Source of the DNA: CAZDYP01 sp964509505
GTDB lineage: Bacteria > Chloroflexota > Anaerolineae > JACRMK01
Assembly (NCBI GenBank): GCA_964509505.1
Contig: CAZDYP010000004.1
Location: forward strand, 1 to 64,000
Reading direction: 5' to 3'
DNA: 64,000 nucleotides
Under the pieces are notes generated by a model. That model saw only the letters and a list, made by a program, of their open reading frames with translations. It searched no databases and was not told the DNA's origin. The first letter of the stretch is position 1; each line of letters begins with the position of its first letter. Of the stretch, positions 26,034 through 34,316 are shown piece by piece. Position numbers and translations under genes: made by a program.

Positions 26034-26837
26034 TTATTTTGGTTTGTAGAAGGCGCGTTCAGGCAAGCGCACGTCAATGTACTCGGGCGTAATTTTTTGC
26101 GCCACAAGTTGCGCCGTGAGCACATTGAGCAGTGTGAGTTTAGCGTTAAGTTGTTCGGGCTGACCGAACAGCACGCGCCAGCCACGCTCGCTTTGGAACG
26201 ACAACCCCTTCAGCGTCGCATAGTCAAATTGCTTCACGGCGGGCAAGGCGGTGGTCAGAGCCTGAATCGCCGTCACGAGCTGCGTATCTAGCTGAGTGCG
26301 TGGCTGATTATCCCAATCGCGCACGATAGGCAACGAGCGTGTCGTTTGCTGTGGCCGTTGCGCGAACACACGCCCACTCTCGTCCACCCACCACGTTTGT
26401 TTGTTCGCTTGCCACACGAACAACGGCTGACGCTCGACCACTCGCAAGCGCACAATGTTGGGCAATTCCAATTGCGCCGTCGCGCTCTTCACGCCATCGA
26501 GCGAGCTGAGACGCGCTTCGATCTCACTCTGCCGCAAGAAAAAAATGTTCCAATGCGCGACGGTTGCCGCTTGCCTAATTTCATCCGTTGGTATGGCGGC
26601 GTTACCTTCGACAATGACAGACTCCACAAAAAAGCGATCATCGGTCCCGAACCAGTACAACAACCAACTGCACGTCACACACAACGCGATGCTAAGCCAG
26701 CGTACAGCCCCCCCCGCTGACGCTAGGGGCAGTTGCGTCGCCGTCGCCGCGCGTTGAAAGCGCCGCCGAAACCTCGGCCGCGCCTGCCGTTGTGTGGGCG
26801 CTTGCGTTGTGTACGTCACAGAACTCGCTATCTCCAA
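26034..26837 (-). CDS. ftsQ: Cell division protein FtsQ (POTRA domain)
   Basis: About 267 residues: a basic cytoplasmic N-terminus, a membrane segment (about 46-63), the POTRA domain (about 68-140; FFVESVIVEGNAAIPTDEIR) and the FtsQ beta domain (about 140-260). FtsQ links early and late division proteins in the periplasm or wall space. The frame opens with TTG at 26837, directly at the edge of a CTTCAGT heptamer array, and no good ribosome-binding site is visible. A GTG at 26819 is an alternative. The exact start is therefore uncertain. Confidence 0.88.
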   Translation of the reverse strand: MEIASSVTYTTQAPTQRQARPRFRRRFQRAATATQLPLASAGGAVRWLSIALCVTCSWLLYWFGTDDRFFVESVIVEGNAAIPTDEIRQAATVAHWNIFFLRQSEIEARLSSLDGVKSATAQLELPNIVRLRVVERQPLFVWQANKQTWWVDESGRVFAQRPQQTTRSLPIVRDWDNQPRTQLDTQLVTAIQALTTALPAVKQFDYATLKGLSFQSERGWRVLFGQPEQLNAKLTLLNVLTAQLVAQKITPEYIDVRLPERAFYKPK

Positions 26838-26840
26838 TCT

Positions 26841-26898
26841 TCAATCTTCAATCTTCAGTCTTCAATCTTCAGTCTTCAGTCTTCAGTCTTCAATCCCT
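26841..26898. repeat. Heptamer repeat (CTTCAGT/CTTCAAT)
   Basis: About eight consecutive 7-bp units (CTTCAAT or CTTCAGT) fill the gap between ddl and ftsQ and touch both genes. Confidence 0.85.
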
Positions 26899-28154
26899 CA
26901 CAACCCTGACCGTTTTTTATCCTGATGCCGCTCTAGCGCTAACCGTATCAAGCGATCTAACAACTCGCCATAACTGATGCCCGTTGCTTCCCACAACTTC
27001 GGATACATTGAAAATTTCGTGAAGCCCGGAATCGTGTTCAGCTCGTTGATGTAGATGCGGTTCGTATCTTGATCAATAAAAAAGTCAGCGCGCGCCATAC
27101 CCGCGCAATCTATCGCGCGATACGCGCGCAGCGCCAATGCGCGCACCGCTTCGGCTTGCTCGTGCGGCAAAGCGGCGGGGATGATGAGGTCGGCTTCGCC
27201 ATCCGTGTATTTGGCGACGTAGTCGTAAAACTCGCGGCGATAGCGAATCTCGCCGACAACCGAGACGATGGGCTCATCGTTGCCCAGCACACTGCATTCG
27301 ACTTCGCGCGCCCGTAGCGCTTGCTCCACCAAAATTTTGCGGTCGTACTGACACGCCAATACGATAGCTTGATTAAGTTCAGAGCGATTACGCGCTTTAC
27401 TCACGCCGACGCTCGAACCCAAATTGGCAGGCTTCACAAACACAGGATATGCTAGGCGCGCTTCAAGGTCGTCCATCACGTTCTCTGGCGCGCCATCCCA
27501 CAGCGAGCGCAATATGACTGTATATGGCACGACGGGTAAACCCTGCGCCGTGAAAATGCTTTTCATCAGCGCCTTGTCCATACCCACTGCCGATGCCGCC
27601 ACCCCTGCGCCGACGTATGGAAGATGTGCGAGCTCCAACAACCCTTGCACCGTGCCATCTTCGCCCATTGGCCCATGCAGCACAGGAAAGACGACATCGA
27701 GGTTGGCGAGGGGCGAGTGGGAATTAGTAATTGGTAATTGGTGATTGGTGATTGCTGTGTCGCGCGCAGCGCGATGAGGGTAATTGGCTGCAACCAACGC
27801 CGTAACCGTTTCCGCTGGTATCGCTCCCTCACGAATTACGGTTGACTGCTCGCCATTCACTGATAGCCGCTCACTGCTCACCAGTGATGGCGCAGCGAAT
27901 AAAGGCAATTGTTCACTGTCCACGGCTGACTCGACGCCAGGCAACGGTAGCTGCAGGGTGTCAGGCGTCCACAGTTGTTGAACTTGCCCATTCGTCAGCC
28001 AACGACCTTGTTTGTCAATGCCAATGGTGATGACCTCGTATTTGTTTTTGTCGAGCGTGTCAATCACCGCTTGCGCCGAAGCCAACGAGACTTCATGCTC
28101 GCCCGATTGACCGCCACAGAGAATACCGATGCGTAATTTAGTGTGCATGTTCAT
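26898..28154 (-). CDS. ddl: D-alanine--D-alanine ligase with repeat-derived insertion
   Basis: 418 residues, longer than the usual 310-370. ATP-grasp features are intact: GILCGGQSGEHEVSLASA, VFPVLHGPMGEDGTVQGLLE, VGAGVAASAVGMDKALMK, VKPANLGSSVGVSKA, and RADFFIDQDTNRIYINELNT, then PGFTKFSMYPKL. It makes the D-Ala-D-Ala dipeptide used by MurF. The extra length is at about residues 75-145 and is encoded partly by heptamers of the GTAATTG type (27719-27766) and a second degenerate array (27838-27935). It lies between murB and ftsQ in the dcw cluster. Confidence 0.95.
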   Translation of the reverse strand: MNMHTKLRIGILCGGQSGEHEVSLASAQAVIDTLDKNKYEVITIGIDKQGRWLTNGQVQQLWTPDTLQLPLPGVESAVDSEQLPLFAAPSLVSSERLSVNGEQSTVIREGAIPAETVTALVAANYPHRAARDTAITNHQLPITNSHSPLANLDVVFPVLHGPMGEDGTVQGLLELAHLPYVGAGVAASAVGMDKALMKSIFTAQGLPVVPYTVILRSLWDGAPENVMDDLEARLAYPVFVKPANLGSSVGVSKARNRSELNQAIVLACQYDRKILVEQALRAREVECSVLGNDEPIVSVVGEIRYRREFYDYVAKYTDGEADLIIPAALPHEQAEAVRALALRAYRAIDCAGMARADFFIDQDTNRIYINELNTIPGFTKFSMYPKLWEATGISYGELLDRLIRLALERHQDKKRSGL

Positions 28155-28156
28155 AC

Positions 28157-28222
28157 CCCCTAGTCCCTAGTCGCCAGTCACTCGTCACTAGCAGCTAACG
28201 ACCAGCGCTAGCGACTAGCAAC
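28157..28222. repeat. Heptamer repeat (CTAGTCG/CTAGCGA type)
   Basis: Degenerate 7-bp units (CTAGTCC, CTAGTCG, CTAGCGA and similar, with their inverse forms) fill the ddl-murB gap. Closely related arrays are at 44370-44452 and 60383-60416. Confidence 0.75.
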
Positions 28223-29140
28223 TTACCATTCGCCAACCAACTCAATTTCTAATTCAAGCGACACGCCAAAGCATTCCCACACTTTGGCTTGCGCGAGTTG
28301 GATCAGCGCCAGCATATCATTCGCCGTCGCCGCGCCTGTGTTCACGAAGAAGTTTGCATGAACGGGCGAAATCATAGCGCCGCCAACGGCTGTGCCTTTC
28401 AAACCCGCCGCCTCAATGAGCCTACCCGCATAATCGTTCGGCGGATTCTTGAATACCGAGCCAGCGCTGGGATCGCTCGGTTGCGTCGCGCGCCGATAAT
28501 CGTTGAATTTTTTCAAACGCGCACTCACCGCTGCCGGTTCATCGCGCTTCAACAGAAATTCGGCCGTCAGCACCACCTCACGTCCGCGTTGCCCCTTGAA
28601 GCGACTGTGACGATACGCGAACTCCATTTCAGGCGTCGTGAGTGCGCGTTCCATGCCCGCCGCATCGAGTATAGTCGCACGTTGGATCACGTCAGCGATA
28701 CACGAGCCATGCGCGCCGGCATTGTTCACGATGGCGCTGCCCAGCGCCGCAGGCACACCCACTGCCCATTCCAAGCCAGCCCAACCTTGCTTCGCCAACG
28801 AATTTGCTAATAGCGGCAACGACGCGCCCGCCTCAGCCCACAACACCGCCGTCGCGCCGGTGAGCGTTACGCGATACGCATTGCACTCCGTTGCAATCAC
28901 TAAGCCGCGCACGCCTGCATCGCCAATCAAAATGTTCGTGCCGCGCCCTAGCATGAAATAGGGCAACGCATGAGCGCGCGCCGTCAGCACTGCGCGCTTC
29001 AACAATTCGACCGTCGTCGCCGCCACAAAAAAATCTGCGGGACCGCCGACGCGCCACGACGTATGTCGCGCTAAAGGCTCTTGCGCTTTAACCGTCGCGC
29101 CGATCTGTTGGGTTAGCGCATGCGCCTCAATCGCTGCCAT
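28223..29140 (-). CDS. murB: UDP-N-acetylenolpyruvoylglucosamine reductase
   Basis: 305 residues with FAD-binding type 2 domain: HTSWRVGGPADFFV, FMLGRGTNILIGD, VGVPAALGSAIVNNAGAHG with the conserved NAGA turn, YRHSRFKGQRG, and SAGSVFKNPP with the catalytic Ser. It is a type I or II-like MurB that reduces the enolpyruvyl group to give UDP-MurNAc. It starts 7 bp after the upstream membrane-protein gene, so they are translated from one message. Confidence 0.96.
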   Translation of the reverse strand: MAAIEAHALTQQIGATVKAQEPLARHTSWRVGGPADFFVAATTVELLKRAVLTARAHALPYFMLGRGTNILIGDAGVRGLVIATECNAYRVTLTGATAVLWAEAGASLPLLANSLAKQGWAGLEWAVGVPAALGSAIVNNAGAHGSCIADVIQRATILDAAGMERALTTPEMEFAYRHSRFKGQRGREVVLTAEFLLKRDEPAAVSARLKKFNDYRRATQPSDPSAGSVFKNPPNDYAGRLIEAAGLKGTAVGGAMISPVHANFFVNTGAATANDMLALIQLAQAKVWECFGVSLELEIELVGEW

Positions 29141-29147
29141 TTACGAG

Positions 29148-29999
29148 TTAGTGACCACGCAAACGAGTCAATAGACCACCACTGCTTGCTGCAGGTCGTG
29201 GAGCGCCGCCGCCGCCGCCGCCGCCGCCGCCTGCTGGTTTGGGTGGAGGCGCAGGTTGTGCGGTGTAAAGACGATAGAGCGCCGCCAACAAACCGACGAA
29301 TGCCCATGCCGTCGCGATGGGCAAATTGGCGGGGCGTGTCAGATACCCCCCCACATCGGCGAAGGTAGCAAGCAACGTCCCAAAGCTGTTCGCTGCTTGA
29401 TTAGGCATCAGGAAAAGCCATACGACGAACAATTCGGTCATGCCCTTCCAGAAAACCCGTGAATCGTAAAAGCCGCGCGCCGAGATGATCAATCCAAAGA
29501 TGACCAGGCCAAGGAAACCCACCCACGCCGCGCGCTGCTCCGCCATGAGCGTCCCCACTCGCACATTGCCCAACTGCAAATTGATGGCGATGAAAGTTTG
29601 CGCTTCCAAGTGATAGACGAAGAAGCAGATGACGAGCGCGATGATGTCATCGTAGATGCGCGGCGATTTCGCCGCTTTCATGTAATAGCGCACTGCCAAG
29701 CCCAACAAGATCAGCGAGAGCAACACGCCGATGCGAAAGCCATTGAGAATGGTGGTCTGCCCGACCTTCACGACAACTGCCTCGGGATTGAATTGGAAAG
29801 TGCGCACGATTTGGATAGACCACGAGGTAATCCATTGAGTGAGGCCCGTCGCCAGATTGAACGGGAAGTTGTCCACCGAGAAAATGCGCCCATCTCTGAA
29901 AATTTGCGCTAGATTGCGCGCGGGTCCCTGCAAGAAAACGGCTGAGGTCAGTAGCATCCACCAATAAATCAGGTTGCGTAGGCTGAAGACTGAACCCAT
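29148..29999 (-). CDS. Uncharacterised multi-pass membrane protein in the dcw cluster
   Basis: 283 residues with about six hydrophobic segments (near residues 8-24, 88-106, 117-133, 158-174, 186-203, 222-245). The C-terminal tail is Pro-rich and contains nine Gly in a row, encoded by a GCC/GGC run, before RPAASSGG. I do not recognise a family. AAAGGAGG precedes the ATG at 29999. Gaps of 26 bp to murC and 7 bp to murB place it in the same operon, so a role in wall synthesis or division is a reasonable inference, but nothing in the sequence proves it. Confidence 0.75.
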   Translation of the reverse strand: MGSVFSLRNLIYWWMLLTSAVFLQGPARNLAQIFRDGRIFSVDNFPFNLATGLTQWITSWSIQIVRTFQFNPEAVVVKVGQTTILNGFRIGVLLSLILLGLAVRYYMKAAKSPRIYDDIIALVICFFVYHLEAQTFIAINLQLGNVRVGTLMAEQRAAWVGFLGLVIFGLIISARGFYDSRVFWKGMTELFVVWLFLMPNQAANSFGTLLATFADVGGYLTRPANLPIATAWAFVGLLAALYRLYTAQPAPPPKPAGGGGGGGGGAPRPAASSGGLLTRLRGH

Positions 30000-30025
30000 C
30001 GCTGCCTCCTTTGATTAATTTTGAT

Positions 30026-31390
30026 TTAAGTATGGTCACACCTTTGCAAGAAACGCATGCCCACCATGTTGACATCGCCCGCGCCCAATGTGATGAGGAC
30101 ATCACCCGCGCGGTTGTGCGTTGTGATAAACTCCAGCGCCGCATCCAACGTGGGCGCATAGCGCGTATGTGGATGCGACATGCGCGCGACGAGGTTGGCG
30201 CCGCTAACACCCAAGGTGTCTTTTTCGCGCGCCGCATAAATATCGGTGATGATAACTTCGTCGGCGTCGTCAAACGCTTGCGCGAATTCGTCTAACAAGG
30301 CGCGTGTGCGCGAATAGGTGTGTGGTTGAAAGACCGCCCAGATGCGCCGCGCGCCGAAATACTCGCGCGCCGCTGCCAATGCCGCACGCACCTTCGGCGG
30401 ATTGTGCGCGTAGTCGTCCACGACGGTCACGCCCGCGCGCTCCCCTTTGATTTCAAAACGGCGTTGCGTGCCCCGAAAATTTTGTAACGCCTGCGCGGCT
30501 TGTCGCACATCGAGTTGCAACTGATCGCATAGAGCCAGCGCCGCGCACGCATTCAGCATATTGTGACGCCCTGGCATTGGCAAGCGCACGACGGCGAGCG
30601 AGCGACGCTCTTTGGCGACGACGAATTCTGCGCCACATTGCGAATCGAAATACGGATCAATCACTTGATACATATTCTGCGCGCCGAAACCGTATGTGAT
30701 GAGGCGCGCAGGCGTTTGATATATGGCGCGCGCATGCGGCGCATCGCCGCACAGCACCACACAGCCATTCTGCTCTGTAATGGACGGCAACGCGGCAAAG
30801 GCTTGAAACGCGGCAATGACCGCCGCTTCGTCTTTGAAACAATCGGGATGATCGAACTCAATGCTGGTGATGATGGCATGGCGCGGCTTGAGCCCAAGAA
30901 ACATGCGCTCGTACTCGTCGGCTTCGATCACAAAATGCTCGCCCTGCCCCGCGCGCGCATTCGTGTCGAAGTTCACCATGACGCCGCCGACGATGAACGT
31001 CGGGTCGAGCTGCAATTCACTCAAAACGTAAGCCAGCAGCGCGGTCGTCGTTGTCTTGCCGTGCGTGCCAGCGACGCCGACGCCGATTTTGTCTGCCATC
31101 AACTCGCCAAGCAGCGCCTCACGGCGGACGACGGGAATGCCGCGCGCTTGCGCCGCCACCACTTCGGGGTTATCAGCGCGCACCGCCGCCGACACGACCA
31201 CCAACTCCGCAGCGCCAAGATGTTTTGCGTGGTGACCTTCATAAATCTGCGCGCCTAACTCTCTCAGCCTCGCCGTCGTCTTTGACAAGGCTAAGTCTGA
31301 GCCACTCACCGTTTTGCCCTGTTCAAGCAACACTTTGGCGAGGGCAGACAAGCCCGCGCCGCCAATGCCGACGAAGTGGATGCGATTCAT
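30026..31390 (-). CDS. murC: UDP-N-acetylmuramate--L-alanine ligase
   Basis: 454 residues from the ATG at 31390 (MNRIHFVGIGGAGLSALAKV). N-terminal Rossmann domain, ATP loop VGVAGTHGKTTTTALLAYVL, EADEYERMFL, HNMLNACAALAL and the C-terminal VDDYAHNPPKVRAALAAA segment mark it as MurC. It adds L-Ala to UDP-MurNAc. A longer frame upstream (to 31465) consists of repeat-derived codons and is not used. It lies between murG and the membrane-protein gene. Confidence 0.97.
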   Translation of the reverse strand: MNRIHFVGIGGAGLSALAKVLLEQGKTVSGSDLALSKTTARLRELGAQIYEGHHAKHLGAAELVVVSAAVRADNPEVVAAQARGIPVVRREALLGELMADKIGVGVAGTHGKTTTTALLAYVLSELQLDPTFIVGGVMVNFDTNARAGQGEHFVIEADEYERMFLGLKPRHAIITSIEFDHPDCFKDEAAVIAAFQAFAALPSITEQNGCVVLCGDAPHARAIYQTPARLITYGFGAQNMYQVIDPYFDSQCGAEFVVAKERRSLAVVRLPMPGRHNMLNACAALALCDQLQLDVRQAAQALQNFRGTQRRFEIKGERAGVTVVDDYAHNPPKVRAALAAAREYFGARRIWAVFQPHTYSRTRALLDEFAQAFDDADEVIITDIYAAREKDTLGVSGANLVARMSHPHTRYAPTLDAALEFITTHNRAGDVLITLGAGDVNMVGMRFLQRCDHT

Positions 31391-31457
31391 GTGTGTAATT
31401 GGTACTCGCTCATGTATGGAAAGCGCGCAAACTTCTTTGCTCACGCGGGAGGTGCAA

Positions 31458-32645
31458 TTACCCATTACTAATTACTTCCTTCACAACGTGCGCTAATCGT
31501 TCCGCCGCATTGGGTTGGGCAAGCGCGCGCGCCTGGGCGCTCATCTGTTGTAAGCGTGCGGGATCGTTCAGCAAGTTCATCATGGTTGGCATAAGTTGGG
31601 ATGACAACTCTTCATCGCGCACAATGACCGCCGCGCCATGCTGCGCGAGATAATCGGCGTTCACTTTTTGATAGCGCCACGCATACGGGTATGGCGCCAG
31701 CACGCTCGGCAACCCAAACAATGGAAACTCACCCAGCGCCGACGCGCCCGCGCGTGAGACGATCAAATCTGCGCTTGCATACGCCGCGCCCATCTCGTCG
31801 TGCAAATAGGGAAACACATGATAGCGCGCGCGCCATTCATCCGACAAATGTTCATGCGCGTTACGCACTTCATCCCATTCACCTACGCCGCTGATGTGAA
31901 TCAGCTCGGCGTGCGCGAGCAACTCTTGGGCTTGCGCGATGATGACGCGATTGAGATTGCGTGCGCCGCGCGAACCGCCGAATACCAACACCACGCGCGC
32001 ATCGGGCGCAATGCCAAATGTTGCGCGGGCTTGTGAACGCCTCGATAGATCTGTCAGGGCTGCGCTATGAGCGAGCAATGCGCGACGCACAGGGTAGCCT
32101 GTGACGACGAATTTGCGCGCAGCAAAATAGGCTCGTGAAGCTTCCGTCGTCGCCGCGATGCGCCGCGCGAACCACCCTAACACGCGCACCGACAAGGCTG
32201 GCTCAATATCCGGCAGATAAACGACCATCGGGATGCGCTGCACCCATGCGGCGATGGCGACGGGAATCGCGATGAAACCACCCGTGAACAAAACCAGCTG
32301 TGGCTTGAAGCGCCACAAGCTCGTCCACGCTTGCACTGCGCCCTTAAGCAAGCGCAACGTATTCGACAGCGCTTGCTTCAGACCGACCCCATGCAAACCG
32401 CCGCCGCTAATCAATTGGAAAGGTACACCTTCGCGCGCGACTAATGCTTGTTCGATGCCTGCGCCGCCGATAAAGAGAAATTCAGTGTGGGACAACCCTT
32501 CGACGTTGCTCAGGGCACGATTTTCAATTTGTCTCGCGGGGGGCAAATTAGAAACTTGCTCTACCTCTGCTAACGCCTCGCGCGCGACGAGCAATGGATA
32601 CACATGCCCCCCCGTGCCACCGCCACACAACACAATTCGCATCAT
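31458..32645 (-). CDS. murG: UDP-N-acetylglucosamine--undecaprenyl-pyrophosphoryl-MurNAc-pentapeptide GlcNAc transferase, with insertion
   Basis: 395 residues, about 25-30 more than usual. Glycosyltransferase family 28 marks: RIVLCGGGTGGHVYPLL, VLFTGGFIAIPVAIAAW, LVFGGSRGARNLN, VSRAGASALGEFPLFGLPSV. It makes lipid II at the cytoplasmic face. Between the first helix and the FLFIGG strand there is an extra segment (EVEQVSNLPPARQIENRALS, then NVEGLSHTE). Its DNA matches dispersed repeats: GTAGAGCAAGTTTCTAATT, close to the palindrome at 22327. The start is one of two adjacent ATGs (32645 or 32642); no clear ribosome-binding site. Confidence 0.94.
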   Translation of the reverse strand: MMRIVLCGGGTGGHVYPLLVAREALAEVEQVSNLPPARQIENRALSNVEGLSHTEFLFIGGAGIEQALVAREGVPFQLISGGGLHGVGLKQALSNTLRLLKGAVQAWTSLWRFKPQLVLFTGGFIAIPVAIAAWVQRIPMVVYLPDIEPALSVRVLGWFARRIAATTEASRAYFAARKFVVTGYPVRRALLAHSAALTDLSRRSQARATFGIAPDARVVLVFGGSRGARNLNRVIIAQAQELLAHAELIHISGVGEWDEVRNAHEHLSDEWRARYHVFPYLHDEMGAAYASADLIVSRAGASALGEFPLFGLPSVLAPYPYAWRYQKVNADYLAQHGAAVIVRDEELSSQLMPTMMNLLNDPARLQQMSAQARALAQPNAAERLAHVVKEVISNG

Positions 32646-32706
32646 AGCCAAAGGGAGCTGGGGAGATAAGAGAAATTAGAGGAAATCATGCGACTCACGC
32701 GATGAC

Positions 32707-33013
32707 TTTATTTCCCCTAGTCTGCCCTAATTTCCTTTTCGTCACGGATGATGTAGGTCGGATTGCCAATCCGACTTACAGAGGTTTATTTCCCCTAGTC
32801 TGCCCTAATTTCCTTTTCGTCACGGATGATGTAGGTCGGNNNNNNNNNNNNNNNNNNNNNNNNNNNNNNNNNNNNNNNNNNNNNNNNNNNNNNNNNNNNN
32901 NNNNNNNNNNNNNNNNNNNNNNNNNNNNNNNNNNNNNNNTTTATTTCCCCTAGTCTGCCCTAATTTCCTTTTCGTCACGGATGATGTAGGTCGGATTGCC
33001 AATCCGACTTACA
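32707..33013. repeat. 78-bp tandem repeat with assembly gap
   Basis: Units of 78 bp begin at 32707, 32785 and 32940/32941. Each contains TTTCCCCTAGTCTGCCC, then TTTCCTTTTCGTCACGGATG, then the palindrome GTCGGATTGCCAATCCGAC. One hundred Ns (32840-32939) replace part of the array. The third unit start falls one base short of the second plus two periods, so the N count is close to, but need not be, the true gap. The array includes the 3' end of ftsW. Confidence 0.9.
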
Positions 33014-34113
33014 TGTGTCACAACGGGGTGCGTGCGCGCGCTGCGCCCGATGTTCAACAATACGCCGACGCCGCCCATTACCGAAATGAGCGCCGAGCCG
33101 CCAAATGAGATGAACGGCAAGGGGATGCCCGTGAATGGAATCGAGGCAGTCGTGCTGGCGACGTTCAACAAGGCTTGACCGATAAGCCACACAGTAATGC
33201 CTGTTGCCATAAGCTGACCAAACGCATCGGGCGCGCGTTCTGCAATGAGCAAGCCGCGCCACGCAAGCAAGCCAAACAACAAGACAACAAACGCGCAACC
33301 GATCAACCCAAAGTCGTTGCCGACGACAGCGAAGATGGCGTCGGTGTGCGAGGCGGGTAAGTAGCCGATGTTGTTTGACAGCGTGCTAAAACCGTTGCCG
33401 AACCAGCCGCCGCTGCTCATCGCGCGCAACATGCTGTAAATCTGATAGCCCTCGCCCGTTCTGTCCTTCAACGGATCCATGAAGATCAACAAGCGCGACA
33501 AACGCCATGGCACAAGCGCAATCAACACAAACCCAACGAGTCCTCCCAAGATCGTGCCGCTCACGACCAATTGCAGCACGGGCGCGCCTGCCACGTAAAA
33601 CATCGCCAGCGCGATGATGACGATGACCAAGCCCGTGCTGAGATCGGGTTGGACAATGACCAAGCCAGCGATGCCGCCGATGATGCAGTAGAACGGGATT
33701 AGCCCATAGGAAATGTGTTGCAGTTGGTCTTTGCGCGTCGCCAGCCAGTGTGCAATGTAAATGATCGTGACAAGCTTCGCCGCCTCACTCGGTTGGAACG
33801 ACCCTTCCGCCAGCCAGCGTCGCGCGCCATAGTTAATCGCCGCAAATGCCAGGATGCCAACAAGCGCGATGATCGTCATGCCCATCAACGCGACAGAGAT
33901 GCGCCGCCAAAAGGTGTATGGGATGCGGCACATCAAAATCAACACCACGCTGCCGAGCAGCAACCATAGCGCTTGTCGCTGTAAAAAATATGTCGCCTGA
34001 CCGTAATCGGTGTACGCCAACCAATGACTGGCGCTGAACACCATCGGCAGCCCGATGCCTAGTAATGCAGCGACGACGCCGACGAGGTTAAGGTCGTAGG
34101 TGGTGCGAGACAT
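32950..34113 (-). CDS. ftsW: Lipid II-polymerising division protein FtsW, with repeat-derived C-terminus
   Basis: 387 residues with the SEDS-family multi-pass layout. Visible marks are YGARRWLAEGSFQPSEAAKL (extracytoplasmic loop 1 and TM region), VIVQPDLSTGLVIVIIAL, the long loop with GNGFSTLSNNIGYLPASHTD, AVVGNDFGLIGCAFV, GIPLPFISFGGSALI. It polymerises glycan strands with the class B PBP. The last about 20 residues (SRIGNPTYIIRDEKEIRAD) are encoded by the 78-bp tandem repeat. The lost native tail cannot be reconstructed. Confidence 0.94.
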   Translation of the reverse strand: MSRTTYDLNLVGVVAALLGIGLPMVFSASHWLAYTDYGQATYFLQRQALWLLLGSVVLILMCRIPYTFWRRISVALMGMTIIALVGILAFAAINYGARRWLAEGSFQPSEAAKLVTIIYIAHWLATRKDQLQHISYGLIPFYCIIGGIAGLVIVQPDLSTGLVIVIIALAMFYVAGAPVLQLVVSGTILGGLVGFVLIALVPWRLSRLLIFMDPLKDRTGEGYQIYSMLRAMSSGGWFGNGFSTLSNNIGYLPASHTDAIFAVVGNDFGLIGCAFVVLLFGLLAWRGLLIAERAPDAFGQLMATGITVWLIGQALLNVASTTASIPFTGIPLPFISFGGSALISVMGGVGVLLNIGRSARTHPVVTHVSRIGNPTYIIRDEKEIRAD

Positions 34114-34115
34114 GG

Positions 34116-34180
34116 TTGGATATTGGGTATTGGATATTGGCTATTGGGAACTCGCATTCCAATATCTAAATATCCAATAG
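34116..34180. repeat. Heptamer repeat (TTGGATA type) with inverted half
   Basis: TTGGATA, TTGGGTA, TTGGATA, TTGGCTA, TTGGGAA in register, then the inverse (TTCCAAT, TATCCAA). It lies upstream of ftsW (minus strand). Confidence 0.85.
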
Positions 34181-34181
34181 C

Positions 34182-34316
34182 GAATTACGGGTCTCCTGAC
34201 TTCAGTGTGGAATGCTCGCGCGGAATGGACATATCCCGCCGCTCGGGCGGTGGATGTGCGACCAACGGGAGTCCACTGCGAGCGTTCTACAGCAAAGCCA
34301 GCAGAGCCCGAATTAC
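34182..34316. repeat. Imperfect long inverted repeat at the murD 3' end
   Basis: TTACGGGTCTCCTGACTTCA and onward (34186-34220) resembles the inverse complement of 34278-34316 at roughly four of five positions over about 35 bp. The murD stop codon falls inside the right arm. It looks like a small non-coding mobile element or decayed palindrome. Confidence 0.5.

Noticed and set aside
32707..32953. Coding frame across the 100-N gap
   Set aside because: It contains only repeat-derived codons and unknown residues.
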